64,000 nucleotides of DNA, from contig CANTUQ010000031.1 in NCBI GenBank assembly GCA_947683425.1, positions 9,670,501 through 9,734,500 of the forward strand, read 5' to 3'. The notes beneath the pieces are model-generated. The model saw only the letters and a program-made list of their open reading frames with translations. It ran no database searches and was not told the origin of the DNA. Below, piece by piece: positions 48,081 through 60,020 of this stretch. How positions within the stretch are numbered: the first letter of the stretch is position 1; every line of letters begins with the position of its first letter. The position numbers and the translations under genes are program-made. The stretch comes from Excoecaria cochinchinensis (Eukaryota > Streptophyta > Magnoliopsida > Malpighiales > Euphorbiaceae).

Positions 48081-50228
48081 ATCCTTCTATCATGGATTTT
48101 TGAACTCTTGGATTCTTCTTCTCTTGTCTTCCTTAGTTACGCATCAAATTATAGTTCCATTTATGGATTATTTCATTTAATACGCATATACAACTTTAAC
48201 ATAGTGTATAATATGTTTTGCTATAGGATTAATACTTGAATTAAGAAGTTAAATTGCTATGGCTATTTTATATATGAATATATGTATATGAAGGAAAGTG
48301 AACTGGTCGGTAAGTTTAAATATGAATAAGATATTGAATGCTATGAAGATTTTGATATGTTCATATGATAGCATAGAATTATAAAAAGGTATATGTTTGG
48401 TACTTTTGTTGTGAATGTGATAATCATGATAAGTGGGCTTGGCTATTGAGTACATGGGTGTACGATTAAATGTAATGATGCATATTATAAAGAAGAATAT
48501 CATAAATGATATAAGTAAAATACGATTTATTCAAATGTTCTTACACATGGTAAGAGGTGAAATGTGATTTGATTGTTAAGTCTTAAGGAATGCATGATGC
48601 CTAATAATATGGCTATGTTAATATGTTAAGTTGAATTTGTTAAGTATAATTAGTGCAAATGATATGCCAGTATACGAATGCATGTGCTTAAGTGTTTATA
48701 AAGGAAGGTTACAATTATTTAATGAACACATGTGTATGTATGTGTAAAATGAGAAAGAATCTAATAATGATATGGGGATTTAGCCTACGTTAGTCGAGTT
48801 GTGGATAGATAGGCATGCCTATAGAGTTCTGTTAGCTGCAGCCCTTTGTTCTGTTTGGACCCTAATCAGGTCCCCGTTTGGTTCCTCGCGATGGATCTTG
48901 TTTAAGATCACCTCTGTAAAATGTTTTTGAATGGAAAAATGTGATGTTGCTTTTCGATTCGTGCCCGTAAGGTTCCGCCATGTGTTCACTCGCTTATCCA
49001 CCCCTATGACTTAGCAGGCAATTAAAAGAGTAAAAATTAATGTAAACTAATTGATAAGTTTTGTGATGATTTGCAAAAATGATTATGTGAATAAACATTT
49101 GATGCATTTGTGATAAATGCCTTTTGACTTGTGCTTTATGCACCCCTCTATTCTGGATCCTTTGTGGACACTCATGTGGAAGAGTGGTACCTTCGTGTAC
49201 TTATGTGTTTTGTGTAATAAGGCAATATCTGTTAAATGATAAGAGAAGTAACAAGTACTATTGGTTCTGATAAGCGTGTATGCATAAGTCCTAATTGCAT
49301 AAGAGATCATATGGGGATAATGCATGTTATTAACCTGTTCAAGAGTTAAGAGTATGCTTATCTGTATGAAGTCTCTGTAAAGAATAATTGAGATAAGTTA
49401 TATGCATGTTTTCTATAGTTGAATAATCAATGAATGAATTCTATGTATACATATATTCGTTTACATGTTTGAATTGAGAACACAGGTATGTTATGTATTT
49501 GCTTGTCTTCTGAACCTTAGCTTGGATGACCAATGTAAGTATATCGGTACGGAATTCTGGTGTATTATTTGTTGGTTCTCGATGTACGCATTAATTGTAT
49601 ATTGATTAATAGTTAAAGGGAAATAAGGTGGTATGCATGATAAATAACTGGACTTAGGAAGTGAGTTAGGATAAAGCCTGGGACATGTATGCATGTAAAG
49701 TTTCTGTAGAACTACGTGGTTCTGATTCCCCAACCATAGGGATACGTAGGAAGCTTGGAATTACATTCCAAGCCGGAACCAAATCTGAAATCTAAATGTT
49801 TTGTCTAGCTTTGAACAGTAATGGTTTAAACAAATAAAATGTTCTAACGTAAGTACTGATACTTTGATCTGCATGATTTTGGAAATGTTAGTAATAATGG
49901 GAATCGATATGACTTAATTTGCACGTTAGCAAATGTATCTTTGGTAACCTAGGAGGTATAACTATTCACATAGTTAATTAAATGAATAAAGCAAACAATG
50001 AGTAAGCATAATGTTATTGTAAATTACTGAGGTAATAACGTAAATTCTGGCTATGGTATGTAAACAAATGTATATAGGAAAATGTGTATGTTTTGTATGA
50101 GAAAAAGAATATGAATTTATGATAGCTTTAACCAGTGTACTTTATGTTTATGTATATATATATAATGATTTACATGTGTTTGCCTCGGCAACCACTGTGA
50201 GTGGCTGCCCATTATTTGTTACGCTTGA

Positions 50229-50246
50229 CTAAGCGTTATCGCTTAG
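50229..50246 (+). other. Conserved LTR hairpin in Tk-E
   Basis: CTAAGCGTTATCGCTTAG, perfect stem, followed by CACGGTTG and then GTGCAGGT; 339 bp from the LTR 3' end. Confidence 0.8.
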
Positions 50247-50590
50247 CACGGTTGTTTGTTCGTGCAGGTTAGGAGATCCGAATCGCGCAGCAGTTCTTTG
50301 TGACTTTGGCCAACGAGTCGGTAGAAGTTATAGAATGTTTTTTTTGATTGTCGGTTTGTAATTAAGTTTATTATTTAGCAATTGTATTGAGATGTAATAA
50401 TCTTTAGTACGAATGATGGTGTGTGTGAGATAGGTTTAGGATGTGCATGTTTTGAGGTTCTATTTTAGAAATTTTATTACTCTGATTTCTGCATTTGCCA
50501 TGTGTGTCCTTGTTTGGTAGCACCTTTTTCTCACCGTAGCTCTTCACCCTTCGAAATGCTACGTGTGGGAGATGGGGGTTTTACATGAAC

Positions 50591-50787
50591 AAATGTGGAT
50601 ATTGAATCCTCATCGTCGCCTCTGGTTCCCAAGTCGCTTCCTCGACTCCGTGATGTTGCTAAAGAACCTTGACCAGAGGAATTTGCTTGTTTCTCAACTG
50701 TCTCACTTCCCGAGCTACAATAGCCTTTGGCTCTTCATCATATGAGTAATCCGGCTAAATTCAAACATCTTGAACTGACAATACATG
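50591..50787 (-). pseudogene. Tk-D chromodomain
   Basis: Minus-strand fragment between Tk-E and Tk-F. It reads PKAIVAREVRQLRNKQIPLV, then a TAG where Trp is expected, then QHHGVEEATWEPEATM and QYPHLF. This matches the chromodomain region of Tekay/Del integrases, which guides insertion to marked chromatin. Its integrase partner lies at 56868-57997, beyond Tk-F. The aromatic positions needed for binding modified histone tails look partly lost, as usual in group II chromodomains. Confidence 0.85.
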
Positions 50788-51861
50788 CGACGTGTAACAA
50801 CCAAAACGGGCCTAGTCGAAATTTTCATGTTAAGTCGGAAAAATTAAGGGTATGTTGGTAATTTTGCTATGTGGATTTAATTATTAAAGCTTGAGTAAAG
50901 GAAATGATTTAGTGGTGTATGGGTTTGGTGTCAAGGATGTGGATTTTATAAGAGATTATAGTGTGTGAGTTGTGTTTGGTGCATTGGCATGTTAGTCAAA
51001 GGGAAGTCTTGGGTCCAATGGGGGCTTGACACCTAGCATCGGGTAGATAGAAGAACATTAAATAAGAGAGAGGAAAGAGGAGCAGATTTTTGGCTTTCCC
51101 TTCACGTTTTCTTCCTCCTCTTCTTCCCTCTCTTTACTTTTCTGCTCTTTCTACTCTCAATGTGTGTGTGCCCAACGTGGGTCTTCAAGATTGGAGTTAG
51201 ATTTCTGAATTTTGAGCTGGAATCAAGAGGTAAGTTCATGGATATTATGTGGGTTTTCCTTCTTCATCATCTCCTTGGCATTTTCTGATTTTTGAGAGGT
51301 TTGCTTGGTTTGATTTATGAGTGTTTTTCCCGGGTTTTGTGCAAGAATCGAAAAAGCATAGAAAGAAGAAATGGAAAGAGAAAGTGGGGCCTTAAAGGAG
51401 AAGATTGAAGCTTCATTTCAGGTTTGGAGTTTTGTTGGTTGTATTTGTTTATGAGTTGAATTTGCTTACCCTACTAAGTGATGGTTTTGCCCTAGTTCTC
51501 ATATGGATTACGTGTTTGTTGTGTCTTTAATGCTTGAAATGTTCAGTGTTTTATTTGGGTAAAGGCATGTATTGATTATGTAGTGATTATGAGTTAAATT
51601 GTTAATGATAAAGTAATGTTTGCATGTGTATTTGAAGAACATGGGCATTTAAGATGAATGAATTTTTTTTGAGTTTCGTTTTGATTGAATCCATGATGAG
51701 TTATGGTTGATTATTATGTAATACAAGCTTCTTTGGCTTTGGGAATGTTCTGGAGGTGGAATTGGGCTTTAAAGTAAGAATTTTGCATATTTATGTGATA
51801 GGTGTTTGAGTGATTTTGATGAGCAGAGTGTTTGGGGTATTTCTGAGTTGGGAAAAATTGT

Positions 51862-52132
51862 TTCTGTCGCGAGCGCAACTTGGTCGCGATCTCGATAGAA
51901 GCAATTTCTCCTGCCCATCGAGTTTTCTTGCGTGATTGAGAGAGGGGGCGTCCGACTCGTGCTGTTCAGCACGACTCGGAGGGATATTTTTTGCTGAGCA
52001 CGAGTCGTGCTCAGATGGTGTTGTGCACACTCGTGCACGAGGAGCACGAGTCGTGCTCCTCCCCTCTGTCTTCCCGCAGCGTCTTCCCCTCTATCGCGAG
52101 CGCAACTTCAAGTTGCGATCGCGACAGGAGGA
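51862..52132. repeat. Inverted-repeat array in Tk-F 5' LTR
   Basis: Modules include GAGCACGAGTCGTGCTC, GTGCACACTCGTGCAC and a flanking pair TCGCGAGCGCAACTT and AAGTTGCGATCGCGA. It ends AGGAGGACTCTTC, as in the other LTR. Confidence 0.85.
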
Positions 52133-52788
52133 CTCTTCTTTTGTCCTGTTTTGATTCTGAATTGTCCACTTCTTGTCTTGTTCGGCATGTTTCCTTTCTA
52201 GTGCATGATTTAGACTTATTAATACTTCAATTAATACATGATTAGAGTTGTAATGGTAATTCTTGGGCATGTATATGTTTTAATTTGTTTTACCAAATTA
52301 TGTCAAATGTTTTAACTTGAGTGAGTGGGGTTGGCCTGAAATATCAGTGTAGTGGATAGATAAGCATACTTATAAAGGGTTAGTGAGTGCAGTTGCCTAT
52401 ATTTACTTTTCGAAAGGGCGATGACCCCGCTTATAGGGTTTTAGTGATAACGTTGAGGCCTAGCCTCCGGTTTTGAGCGATGACCCCGCTAATAGGGTCT
52501 TAGTGATGTTGTTGAGGCCTAGCCTCCAGTTTTAGTGTAGTGTTTTCCCGTATCCACCGCAAGTGAAGTTCAGGCTATTGTGTAGTGTTATGTATATATA
52601 TAGATTATGAAGTGTATTATTATTTAAGATAATTGTTTTACCTTAGTGATTCGGTTCCGGTTAGTGTAATTATGCTATATATGATAGTTGAATGGATATA
52701 GTGGATTTAATTAGTGTATGCTTTACTCGTTTTACACATGATGTTACTTGTATATTGTTAGTGCTCTCTTGTCTGTTTTTCCTCCCCA

Positions 52789-52806
52789 CTAAGCGTTATC
52801 GCTTAG
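52789..52806 (+). other. Conserved LTR hairpin in Tk-F 5' LTR
   Basis: CTAAGCGTTATCGCTTAG, perfect stem, 344 bp from the LTR 3' end. Confidence 0.8.
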
Positions 52807-53155
52807 CACGGGTTCTTGTCCTATGTAGGTGACAGGATTTTGGGAGTCTGCTCGTGTCGTACATCTGCAGGTCGGCCACATAGCAGTAGAGTTCTTTTGT
52901 TATCTCCTCCTGTATTTTTTTTTTGTAAATGTAATATTTTTGGTATAATGGCTCATGTATCTTTTTGTAAAGGCTTTTGATGTATATTTTGGATATTGTA
53001 TATAAGAAATTTTAATTATATGATATATGATTTTCTTTTATTATTGTTTTGGTATGCTTCCACTTAGCGAATGTGTGTATGTTGTGAGTGAGTGTCGGGT
53101 AGCACGCCCGCCAGCTCCCTTCCAATGGGGGCGACGGTGGGGGTGTTACATTTTG

Positions 53156-53167
53156 TGGTATCAGAGC
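53156..53167 (+). other. Tk-F primer binding site (initiator tRNA-Met)
   Basis: TGGTATCAGAGC, the standard 12 bases, 5 bp after the LTR end. Confidence 0.93.
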
Positions 53168-53271
53168 GCGGTTTGGCGGTTCTGGTTGCCTCTGTTTGTT
53201 AGTGTCAAGTCTTTGCATGCGAGTCAATTTTGTGTCATGGCCTAATGTAGATGTGTTTATGTGGTGTCTAG

Positions 53272-54460
53272 ATGGAGTCCGATCCAAGTGAGGACGTGGG
53301 TGAGACGGCTGGTAGTGCGAGTGTAGTGAGAGGTGAGCAACCCGCTCCTCAGTGCCGACAAGAAGAGATTCCCGGTATGGGTTTTGGTCATGAGAATTCG
53401 GTCCTAGTGCAAGGTTTGCTTCAATTAGTAGAGAGGTTGACTGCTCCTAAGGCTCCGACCGAATTATTAAGAAAGAGGGGAGCAGAAGATTTTCATGGGA
53501 CTGCATTGGACCAATCTGATGTGGCCGAGTTTTGGATTAAGCGGGTAGGCCGGATTTTACAAGAGATTAGATGTCCCGCAGATCAGAGGGTACTTTGTGC
53601 ATTGTCATTGCTATAAGGGCCAGCATACGATTGGTGGGAACTTGTGATGCGAAATTCTCAGCGACCAGTTGAGTTGACTTGGGAATTCTTCAAGCAAGAG
53701 TTTGAACAGAAGTATGTGACAAAGGCATACTAGGAAACCAAGTGGAGAGAATTCATTAGTCTAAAGCAGAGGGGTATGACCGTGAGTGAGTACGAAAAGG
53801 AGTTTAGCCGGTTGAGCAAGTATGTGCCTGAGCCGTTGTTGACGGATGAGTTTAGATGTTGGCACTTTCAAGAGGGATTGTGTGAGGTGATCAGAGGTCC
53901 TTTATATGCAACGTCAGTCATGCAACTAGTGGGGTATTATCAGTTAGTGGTAGTGGCGATCAAGTTAGAGGAATTCGAGTTGATCAAACAGAGAATTGAG
54001 AACAAGAGGAAACCATCGGATGGTGGGATTGGTAGTGGCAAGAAAATAAGAGGTGTCCCGAGTGGCCAAGGTGTGAAGAGTTCGGTTCCGGTACGTTCGG
54101 AAGTTGGGAGCGTAGCGCTACCCTCTAGCAAGGGAACTGTGATCCCGGAGTGCGAGCATTGTTATAAGTACCATTGGGGCGAGTGTAGAAGGATTTCTGG
54201 AGCCTATTTTAACTGTGGAAATAAAGAGCACTTCCTAGCTAATTATCCGGAAAAGCAAGAGCTTAAGGATCAACCCGAGAGTAGGGCTAGTGGTGGAAGA
54301 CCAAGATCGAATCGTAGTGGAAGGGGTAGTGGAAGAACTGCGTAGGCACCATTGGACCCGGTGCAAAAGCCAGCTGAAGTAGGGTATACTCGTCCACGCG
54401 TGTATGCGATGATCGGTGAAGCTCAAACCGAAGCCGCAGATCCTTTTGGTAAGTGTTTGA
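53272..54460 (+). pseudogene. Tk-F gag with internal stops, truncated
   Basis: Starts at ATG 53272 (MESDPSEDVGETAG). Capsid motifs are DFHGTALDQSDVAEFWI, GPAYDWWELV, WEFFKQEFEQKYV and SEYEKEFSRLSKYVPE. In-frame stops at 53614-53616 and about 53731 fall where Gln is expected or likely. The second frame (53776-54345) continues with the zinc-finger region CEHCYKYHWGEC and NCGNKEHF, whose final Cys is missing. After a TAG at 54343-54345 a short RPRVYAM motif is still in frame; then the 3' UTR begins near 54450. All downstream pol is absent. Confidence 0.9.
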
Positions 54461-54534
54461 TAAGTTTTGTTTCTTTTGCGTTTTGGGTTGTTTGAATAAG
54501 TGGTTAGCAGGGAAATTTCGAGGACAAAATTTTT

Positions 54535-54549
54535 TTAAGGGGAAGTGAT
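54535..54549 (+). other. Tk-F polypurine tract
   Basis: AAGGGGAAGTGAT directly before the 3' LTR, preceded by GAGGACAAAATTT. Confidence 0.85.
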
Positions 54550-55621
54550 TGTAACAACCCAAAATGGGCCTAGTCGGAATTTGCATGTTAAGTCGAAAAA
54601 ATTAAGGGTAAGTTGGTAATTTTGGTATGTGGATTTAATTATTAAAGCTTGAGTAAAGGAAATGATTTAGTGGTGTATGGGTTTGGTGTCAAGGATGTGG
54701 ATTTTATAAGAGATTATAGTGTGTGAGTTGTCTTTGGTGCATTGGCATGTTAGTCAAAGGGAAGTATTGAGTCCAATGGGGGCTTGACACCTAGCATTGG
54801 GTAGATAGAAGAGCATTAAAGAAGAGAGAGGAAAGAGGAGTAGATTTTTGGCTTTCCCTTCACGTTTTCTTCCTCCTCTTCTTCCCTCTCTTTACTTTTC
54901 TGCTCTCTCTACTCTCAATGTGTGTGTACCCAACGTGGGTCTTCAAGATTGGAATTAGATTTCTGAATTTTGAGCTTGAATCAAGAGGTAAATTCATGGA
55001 TATTATGTGGGTTTTCCTTCTTCTTCATCTCCTTGGCATTTTCTGAGTTTTGAGAGGTTTGCTTGGTTTGATTTATGAGTGTTTTGCCTGGGTTTTGTGC
55101 AAGAATCGGAAGAGCGTAGAAAGAAGAAAGGGAAAGAGAAAGTGGGGCCTTGAAGGAGAAGATTGAAGCTCCATTTCAGGTTTGGGAGTTTTGTTGGTTG
55201 TATTTGTTTATGAGTTGAATTTGCTTACCCTACTAAGTGATGGTTTTGCCCTAGTTCTCATATGGATTACGTGTTTGTTGTGTCTTTAATCCTTGAAATC
55301 TTGAGTGTTTTATTTAGGTAAAGGCATGTATTGATTAAGTAGTGATTATAAGTAAAATTGTTAATGATAAAGTGATGTTTGCATGTGTATGTGAAGAACA
55401 TGAGCATTTAAGATGAATGAATTTTTTTTGAGTTTGGTTTTGATTGAATCCATGATGAGTTATGGTTGATTATTAAGTAATGCATGTTTCTTTGGCTTTG
55501 GGAATGTTCTAGAGGTGGAATTGGGCTTTGAAGTAAGAATTTTGCATGTTTATATTATGGGTGTTTGAGTGATTTTGATGAGCAGAGTGTTTGGGATATT
55601 TCTGGGTTGGGAAAAATTATT

Positions 55622-55890
55622 TCAGTAGCGAGCGCGACTTGGTCGCGATAACGACAGAAGCAATTTCTCCTGCCCATCGAGTTTTCTTGCGTGATTGAGA
55701 GAGGGGTTGTCCGACTCGTGCTGTTCAGCACGTCTCGAAGGGCAAGTTTTTGCTGAGCACGAGTCGTGCTTAGATGGTGTTGTGCACACTCGTGCACAAG
55801 GAGCATGAGACATGCTCCTTGAGCACGAGTCGTGCTCCTCCCCTCTGTCTTCCAGCAATGTCTTCCCCTCTGTCGCGATCGCGACAGGAG
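55622..55890. repeat. Inverted-repeat array in Tk-F 3' LTR
   Basis: Contains a perfect 18-bp palindrome CTGTCGCGATCGCGACAG (55870-55887) and GAGCACGAGTCGTGCTC (55826-55842 region). The extra GAGCATGAGACATGCTC unit is absent from the 5' LTR, and the AAGTTG half of one flanking pair has been lost. Confidence 0.85.
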
Positions 55891-56548
55891 GACTCTTCTT
55901 TTTCCCTGTTTTGATTCTCAATTTTCCTCTTCTTGTCTTGTTCGGCATGTTTCCTTTCTAGTTCATGATTTAGACTTATTAATACTTCAATTAATACATG
56001 ATTAGAGTTGTAATGGTAATTCTTGGGCATGTATATGTTTCAATTTGTTTTACCCAATTATGTCAAATGTTTTAACTTGAGTGAGTGGAGTTGGCCTGAA
56101 ATGTCAGTGTAGTGGATAGATAAGCATGCTTATAAAGGGTTAGTGAGTGCAGCTGCCTATATTTACTTTCTGAAAGGGCGATGACCCCGCTTATAGGGTT
56201 TTAGTGATACCATTGAGGCCTAGCCTCCGGTTTTGAGCGATGACCCCGTTAATAGGGTCTTAGTGATGCTGTTGAGGCCTAGCCTCCAGTTTTAGTGTAG
56301 TGTTTTTCCGTATCCACCACAAGTGAAGTTCAGGCTATTGTGTAGTGTTATGTATATATATAGATTATGAAGTGTATTGTTATTTAAGATAATTCTTTTA
56401 CCTTAGTGATTCGGTTCCGGTTAGTGTAATTATGATATATATGATAGTTGAATGGATATAGTGGATTTAATTAGTGTATGCTTTACTCGTTTTACACATG
56501 ATGTTACTTGTACGTTGTTAGTGCTCTCTTGTCTGTTTTTCCTCCCCA

Positions 56549-56566
56549 CTAAGCGTTATCACTTAG
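56549..56566 (+). other. Conserved LTR hairpin in Tk-F 3' LTR
   Basis: CTAAGCGTTATCACTTAG, one CG to CA change; 296 bp from the LTR 3' end because of the nearby deletion. Confidence 0.75.
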
Positions 56567-56867
56567 CACAGGTTCTTGTCTCGTGTAGGTGAGTAGGAGT
56601 AGAGTTCTTTTGTTATCTACTCCTGTATATTTTTTTTTAAATGTAATATTTGTGGTATAATGGCTCATGTATCTTTTTGTAAAGGCTTTTGATGTATATT
56701 TTGGATATTTTATATAAGAAATTTTAATTATATGATATATGATTTTCTTCTATTATTTTTTTGGTATGCTTCTGCTTAGCGAATGTGTGTATGTTGTGAG
56801 TGAGTGTCGGGTAGCACGCCCGCCGGCGCTCTTCTAACGAGGGCGACGGTGGGGGTGTTACACGACG

Positions 56868-57997
56868 GATCCGATCTATACCGACGAAGCATGGAAGCAT
56901 GGAAACATGGAAGATGTCATGCATCTTAGCCAACTCCATCGGTAAAGCCAACCTATAGGCTGCAGGGCCAACTCTCTCCAAAATATCAAAAGGCCCAATG
57001 AACTGAGGACTAAGTTTACCTTTCTTGCCAAACCGCAATACTTTCCTCCAAGGTGAAACCTTAAGGAAAACTTTGTCCCCAACCTCAAACCGAATATCCT
57101 TTCTCTTCAAATTATCATAGGACCTCTGCCTATCCTTAGCCACCTTCAGATTCCGCTGCACAACTCTGATCTTTTCTTCGGTATTCTAATTATCTCTGGC
57201 CCAATAAAAGATCGCTCGGTTAGCTCTGTCCAACAAACCGGAGTCCTACACAGTCGACCATAGAAAGCCTCAAACGATGACATTCCAATGCTCAACTGAT
57301 AACTGTTGTTGTAGGCAAACTCCATAAGTCACACATACTGATCCCAACTGCCAGAAAAATCCAAAGAACAAGCCCGAAGCATATCCTCTAAAATCTGGAT
57401 AACTCACTTGGACTGAGCATCTGTCTGCGGGTGAAACGCTGTACTGAAGTTCAACTTGGTACCCAAAGCTCTCTGTAACTCTTTCTAAAATTTATATGTG
57501 AACCTTGGATCCCGATATGAAACTATCGACAAAGGCACACCATGAAACCGAACTACCTCATCCATATACACACTGGCCAACTTATCCATCGAGTAATCCA
57601 CTCTAACCGGCACAAAATGCGCTGACTTTGTAAGCCGATCCACAATAACCCATACTGAATCATGCTTCCTCTGAATCACTGGCAAACCCGATACAAAATC
57701 CATGGCGATATCATCCCATTTCCACTGAGGAACACACAAAGGAGTGAGCAATCCCGAAGAGGCTTGATGCTCGGCCTTTACCTGTTGACAAGTCAAACAT
57801 TTTGCCATGAATTCCACAATAACTCTCTTCATCCCAGACCACCAGTAGAACTGATTCATATCCCAATACATCTTCTCACTACCAGGATGCATAATAAAGA
57901 CCATAATGTGTGCCTCACTCAAAAGTTTCTTCCTTAAATCATCATTCTCGGGCACACACAAGCGATTCCTATACATAAGCATCCCATCCAAAACCAA
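56868..57997 (-). pseudogene. Tk-D integrase, catalytic residue lost and frameshifted
   Basis: From 57997 down: a zinc-binding part (HPGSEKMYWDMNQFYWW and CLTCQQVK), then the core with the first Asp in WDDIAMDFVSGLP. The second core Asp, expected in SIVSDRDPRF, is Tyr here (SIVSYRDPRF). The frame then stops at 57485. The part at about 57162-57484 continues in other frames (EFAYNNSYQ, EAFYGRLCRTP). The C-terminal module resumes at 57161 with VGDKVFLKVSPWRKVLRFG and GPFDILERVGP. It ends at the Tk-F duplication; the chromodomain is on the other side. Confidence 0.9.
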
Positions 57998-58052
57998 AAA
58001 CTCAGACTGCTTACCTTGCTAAACCTCTTGCAAAACTTGTTGTAATCTCAAA

Positions 58053-58523
58053 TCATCTTTCTGAGCGTCCATAATAGACGGTCTCAAATTCGGCTACACT
58101 CTCAATTGGGCAACCAAAGAACCATCTGAACCGCCTCAAAAACAAAGCCGAAACTGACTTCCAACTCAAAGCATCTGCAGCCACATTGGCTTTACCTGGA
58201 TGGTAATCCACAATGCAGTCGTAGTCCTTGAACAACTCTAACCATCGGCGCTGTCTTATGTTCAACTCTTTCTGCATGAGGAGATACTTCAAACTCTTAT
58301 GGTTCACGAAAATCCTACACTTCTCCCCATACAGATAATGCTGCCAAATCTTCAAAGAGAAGATCACAGCTGCCAATTCCAAATCATGTATCGGATAGTT
58401 CTTCTCATGTGGCTTCAATTGAAAAGACGCATAAGCCACTACTTTACCCTGTTGCATCAATACACATCCGAGTCCAACACCTGAAGTGTCGCTATACATT
58501 ACAAACTCCTTACCCGAGGTGGG
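58053..58523 (-). pseudogene. Tk-D RNase H
   Basis: The domain begins MYSDTSGVGLGCVLMQQ with the first Asp present and a Glu in HDLELAAVIFSLK. The third acidic position, normally Asp in FTDHKSLKY, is Asn here (FVNHKSLKYL). NVAADALSWK near the end keeps the late Asp. It would degrade the RNA strand of the hybrid, but this copy has probably lost activity. It shares the RT frame; the stop upstream is near 58524. Confidence 0.87.
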
Positions 58524-59636
58524 CTAAGTCAGTACAGGAACTTCAACTAACAAACTCTTCAACCTCTCAAAGCACAGCTGACACTTATCCGACCATTCAA
58601 ATCTGACTCCTTTCCTCAACAGTCTAGTTATCGGAGCAGCAATAACCGAAAAACCCTTCACAAACCGATGGTAGTAGCCTGCCAAACCAAGGAAGCTTCT
58701 CACCTCAGGAACATTCCTAGGCGCTTTCCAATCCACAATCGCCTCAATTTTAGCTGGATCCACTTGAATACCCTTAGCTGACACAATATGACCCAAGAAA
58801 GACACCTCTCGAAGCCAAAAGTCACACTTGCTAAGCTTTGCAAACAAACGGTGCTCCCTCAACACTTGCAACACTAACCGAAGATGCTCTTAGTGCTCAT
58901 TCTCATCCTTCGAGTAAACAAAGATATCATCTATAAACACTACTACAAATTGGTCTAGATATAGCCTAAACACTCAGTTCATTAATTCCATAAAAGCCAT
59001 AGGTGCATTGGTCAAACCAAACGGCATCACAAGAAACTCATAATTGTAATACCGCGTCCGAAATGCAGTCTTAACCACATCCGTATCCTGAACTTGAAGC
59101 TGATAATAACCCGACCGAAGATCAATCTTGGAAAAGATACCTGCTCCTCTAAGCTGATCAAACAAATGTTCAACTCTAGGCAAGGGATACTTGTTCTTCA
59201 CTGTGACCTTGTTAATTTGCCTATAGTCGATACACATCCTCAAAGAGCCACCTTTCTTCTTAACAAATAAAATCGGTGCTCCCCATGGAGATATGCTGGG
59301 TCGAATAAACCTCTTATCCAATAACTCTTGTAGCTGAGTTTTGAGTTCTCTCAACTCTACAGGAGCCATCCGATAAGGTGCTTTCGAAATGGGTAAAGTA
59401 CTCGAAAAAGTCTCTATGGACAACTCCACTTCTCTCTCGGGAGGCAATCCAGGCAACTCACTTGGAAACACGTCACTAAACTCCCTAACAACAGGGATAT
59501 CCTCAATCTCTACCTGATCACGCTTAGAGTCCAAAACAACTGCTAAGAATGCCTCACAACCTTTTCTCATAAACCACGTAGCTTGCATGGTGGAGATCAC
59601 ATTACTCAAAGAACTCGAACCCAAACCTTTAACCAC
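58524..59636 (-). pseudogene. Tk-D reverse transcriptase
   Basis: The frame begins with the protease-RT linker and RT from FSDVFPSELPGLPPEREVEL. RT motifs are LRMCIDYRQINKVTVKNKYP, IFSKIDLRSGYYQL and MPFGLTNAPMAFMELMN, followed by a stop at 58974. The catalytic box FIDD lies at about 58919-58930, and another stop comes soon after. The thumb and connection (58874-58524) read FLGHIVSAKGIQVDP and VRSFLGLAGYYHRFVKGFS. All parts are in one frame, with gag, protease and RNase H, as in chromoviruses that use a single polyprotein. Confidence 0.92.
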
Positions 59637-60020
59637 AACTGAAGACTGATCTCTATCTCACAACACAACTACCTTTCTATGACAATCAACCACTACCCGA
59701 TGCTTACTAAGCCAATCCATACCTAATATCGGATCAAACTCTCGAAAAGGCAACTCAATCAAATCAGTAGGGAACTCAACACCCTGAACCCAAAGGGGGC
59801 AATTCCTATGCACTCTACTCACATTGACACTATGCCCTAAAGGACTGGGCACACAAACCTCATAATCTAACTAATCCACATTATGCATCTTATCAAATAA
59901 TATACTCATGAACAAATATGAGTGTGTGGAGCCAGGGTCAATTAGAGCATATAACTCAGTATCAAAGAGTAGGAACTTACCAGCAATCACATATGGGGCA
60001 TCTTGCTCATCTCGAGCTCT
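59637..60020 (-). pseudogene. Tk-D aspartic protease
   Basis: The active site is visible as ALIDPGSTHSYL near 59945-59980, the Asp-Pro-Gly-Ser form usual in chromoviruses. The second half reads IELPFREFDPILGMDWLSKH (about 59680-59740), with the expected ILGMDWL box. An in-frame stop at 59871-59873 lies between the two halves and another near 59658. It would process the Gag-Pol precursor. Its active site overlaps the end of the gag frame. Confidence 0.87.

Larger units (their letters stand above)
46910..50585 (+). mobile_element. Tk-E: solo LTR, Tekay-type (3676 bp), inverted in Tk-D
   Basis: TGTCACACCCCGAAATG to ATGGGGGTTTTACA, flanked by TAAAC (46905-46909) and TGAAC (50586-50590), a duplication with one change. 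It is in the opposite direction to Tk-D and is the same family as Tk-G. It contains an inverted-repeat array (47822-48080), a TAGGCATGCCTA palindrome near 48810 and the hairpin (50229). A pyrimidine-rich stretch near 47300-47355 follows the promoter region. Confidence 0.88.
50793..53150 (+). repeat. Tk-F 5' LTR (2358 bp)
   Basis: TGTAACAACCAAAACGGG to GACGGTGGGGGTGTTACA. It contains the array at 51862, the pair of phrases GCGATGACCCCGCT near 52410 and 52478, and the hairpin at 52789. Confidence 0.93.
50793..56862 (+). mobile_element. Tk-F: pol-less Tekay-type retrotransposon, plus
   Basis: Two LTRs (50793-53150 and 54550-56862) flank a 1.4-kb interior with a priming site, a gag frame and a polypurine tract. 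The duplication CGACG is perfect at 50788-50792 and 56863-56867. Pol is wholly missing: gag joins the 3' UTR near 54450. The LTRs are very alike apart from the palindrome array and a deletion of about 50 bp near 56590, so the insertion is younger than the others. It splits Tk-D between chromodomain and integrase. Confidence 0.94.
54550..56862 (+). repeat. Tk-F 3' LTR (2313 bp)
   Basis: Matches the 5' LTR along its length. It lacks about 50 bp near 56590 and its array differs in copy number. Confidence 0.93.
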
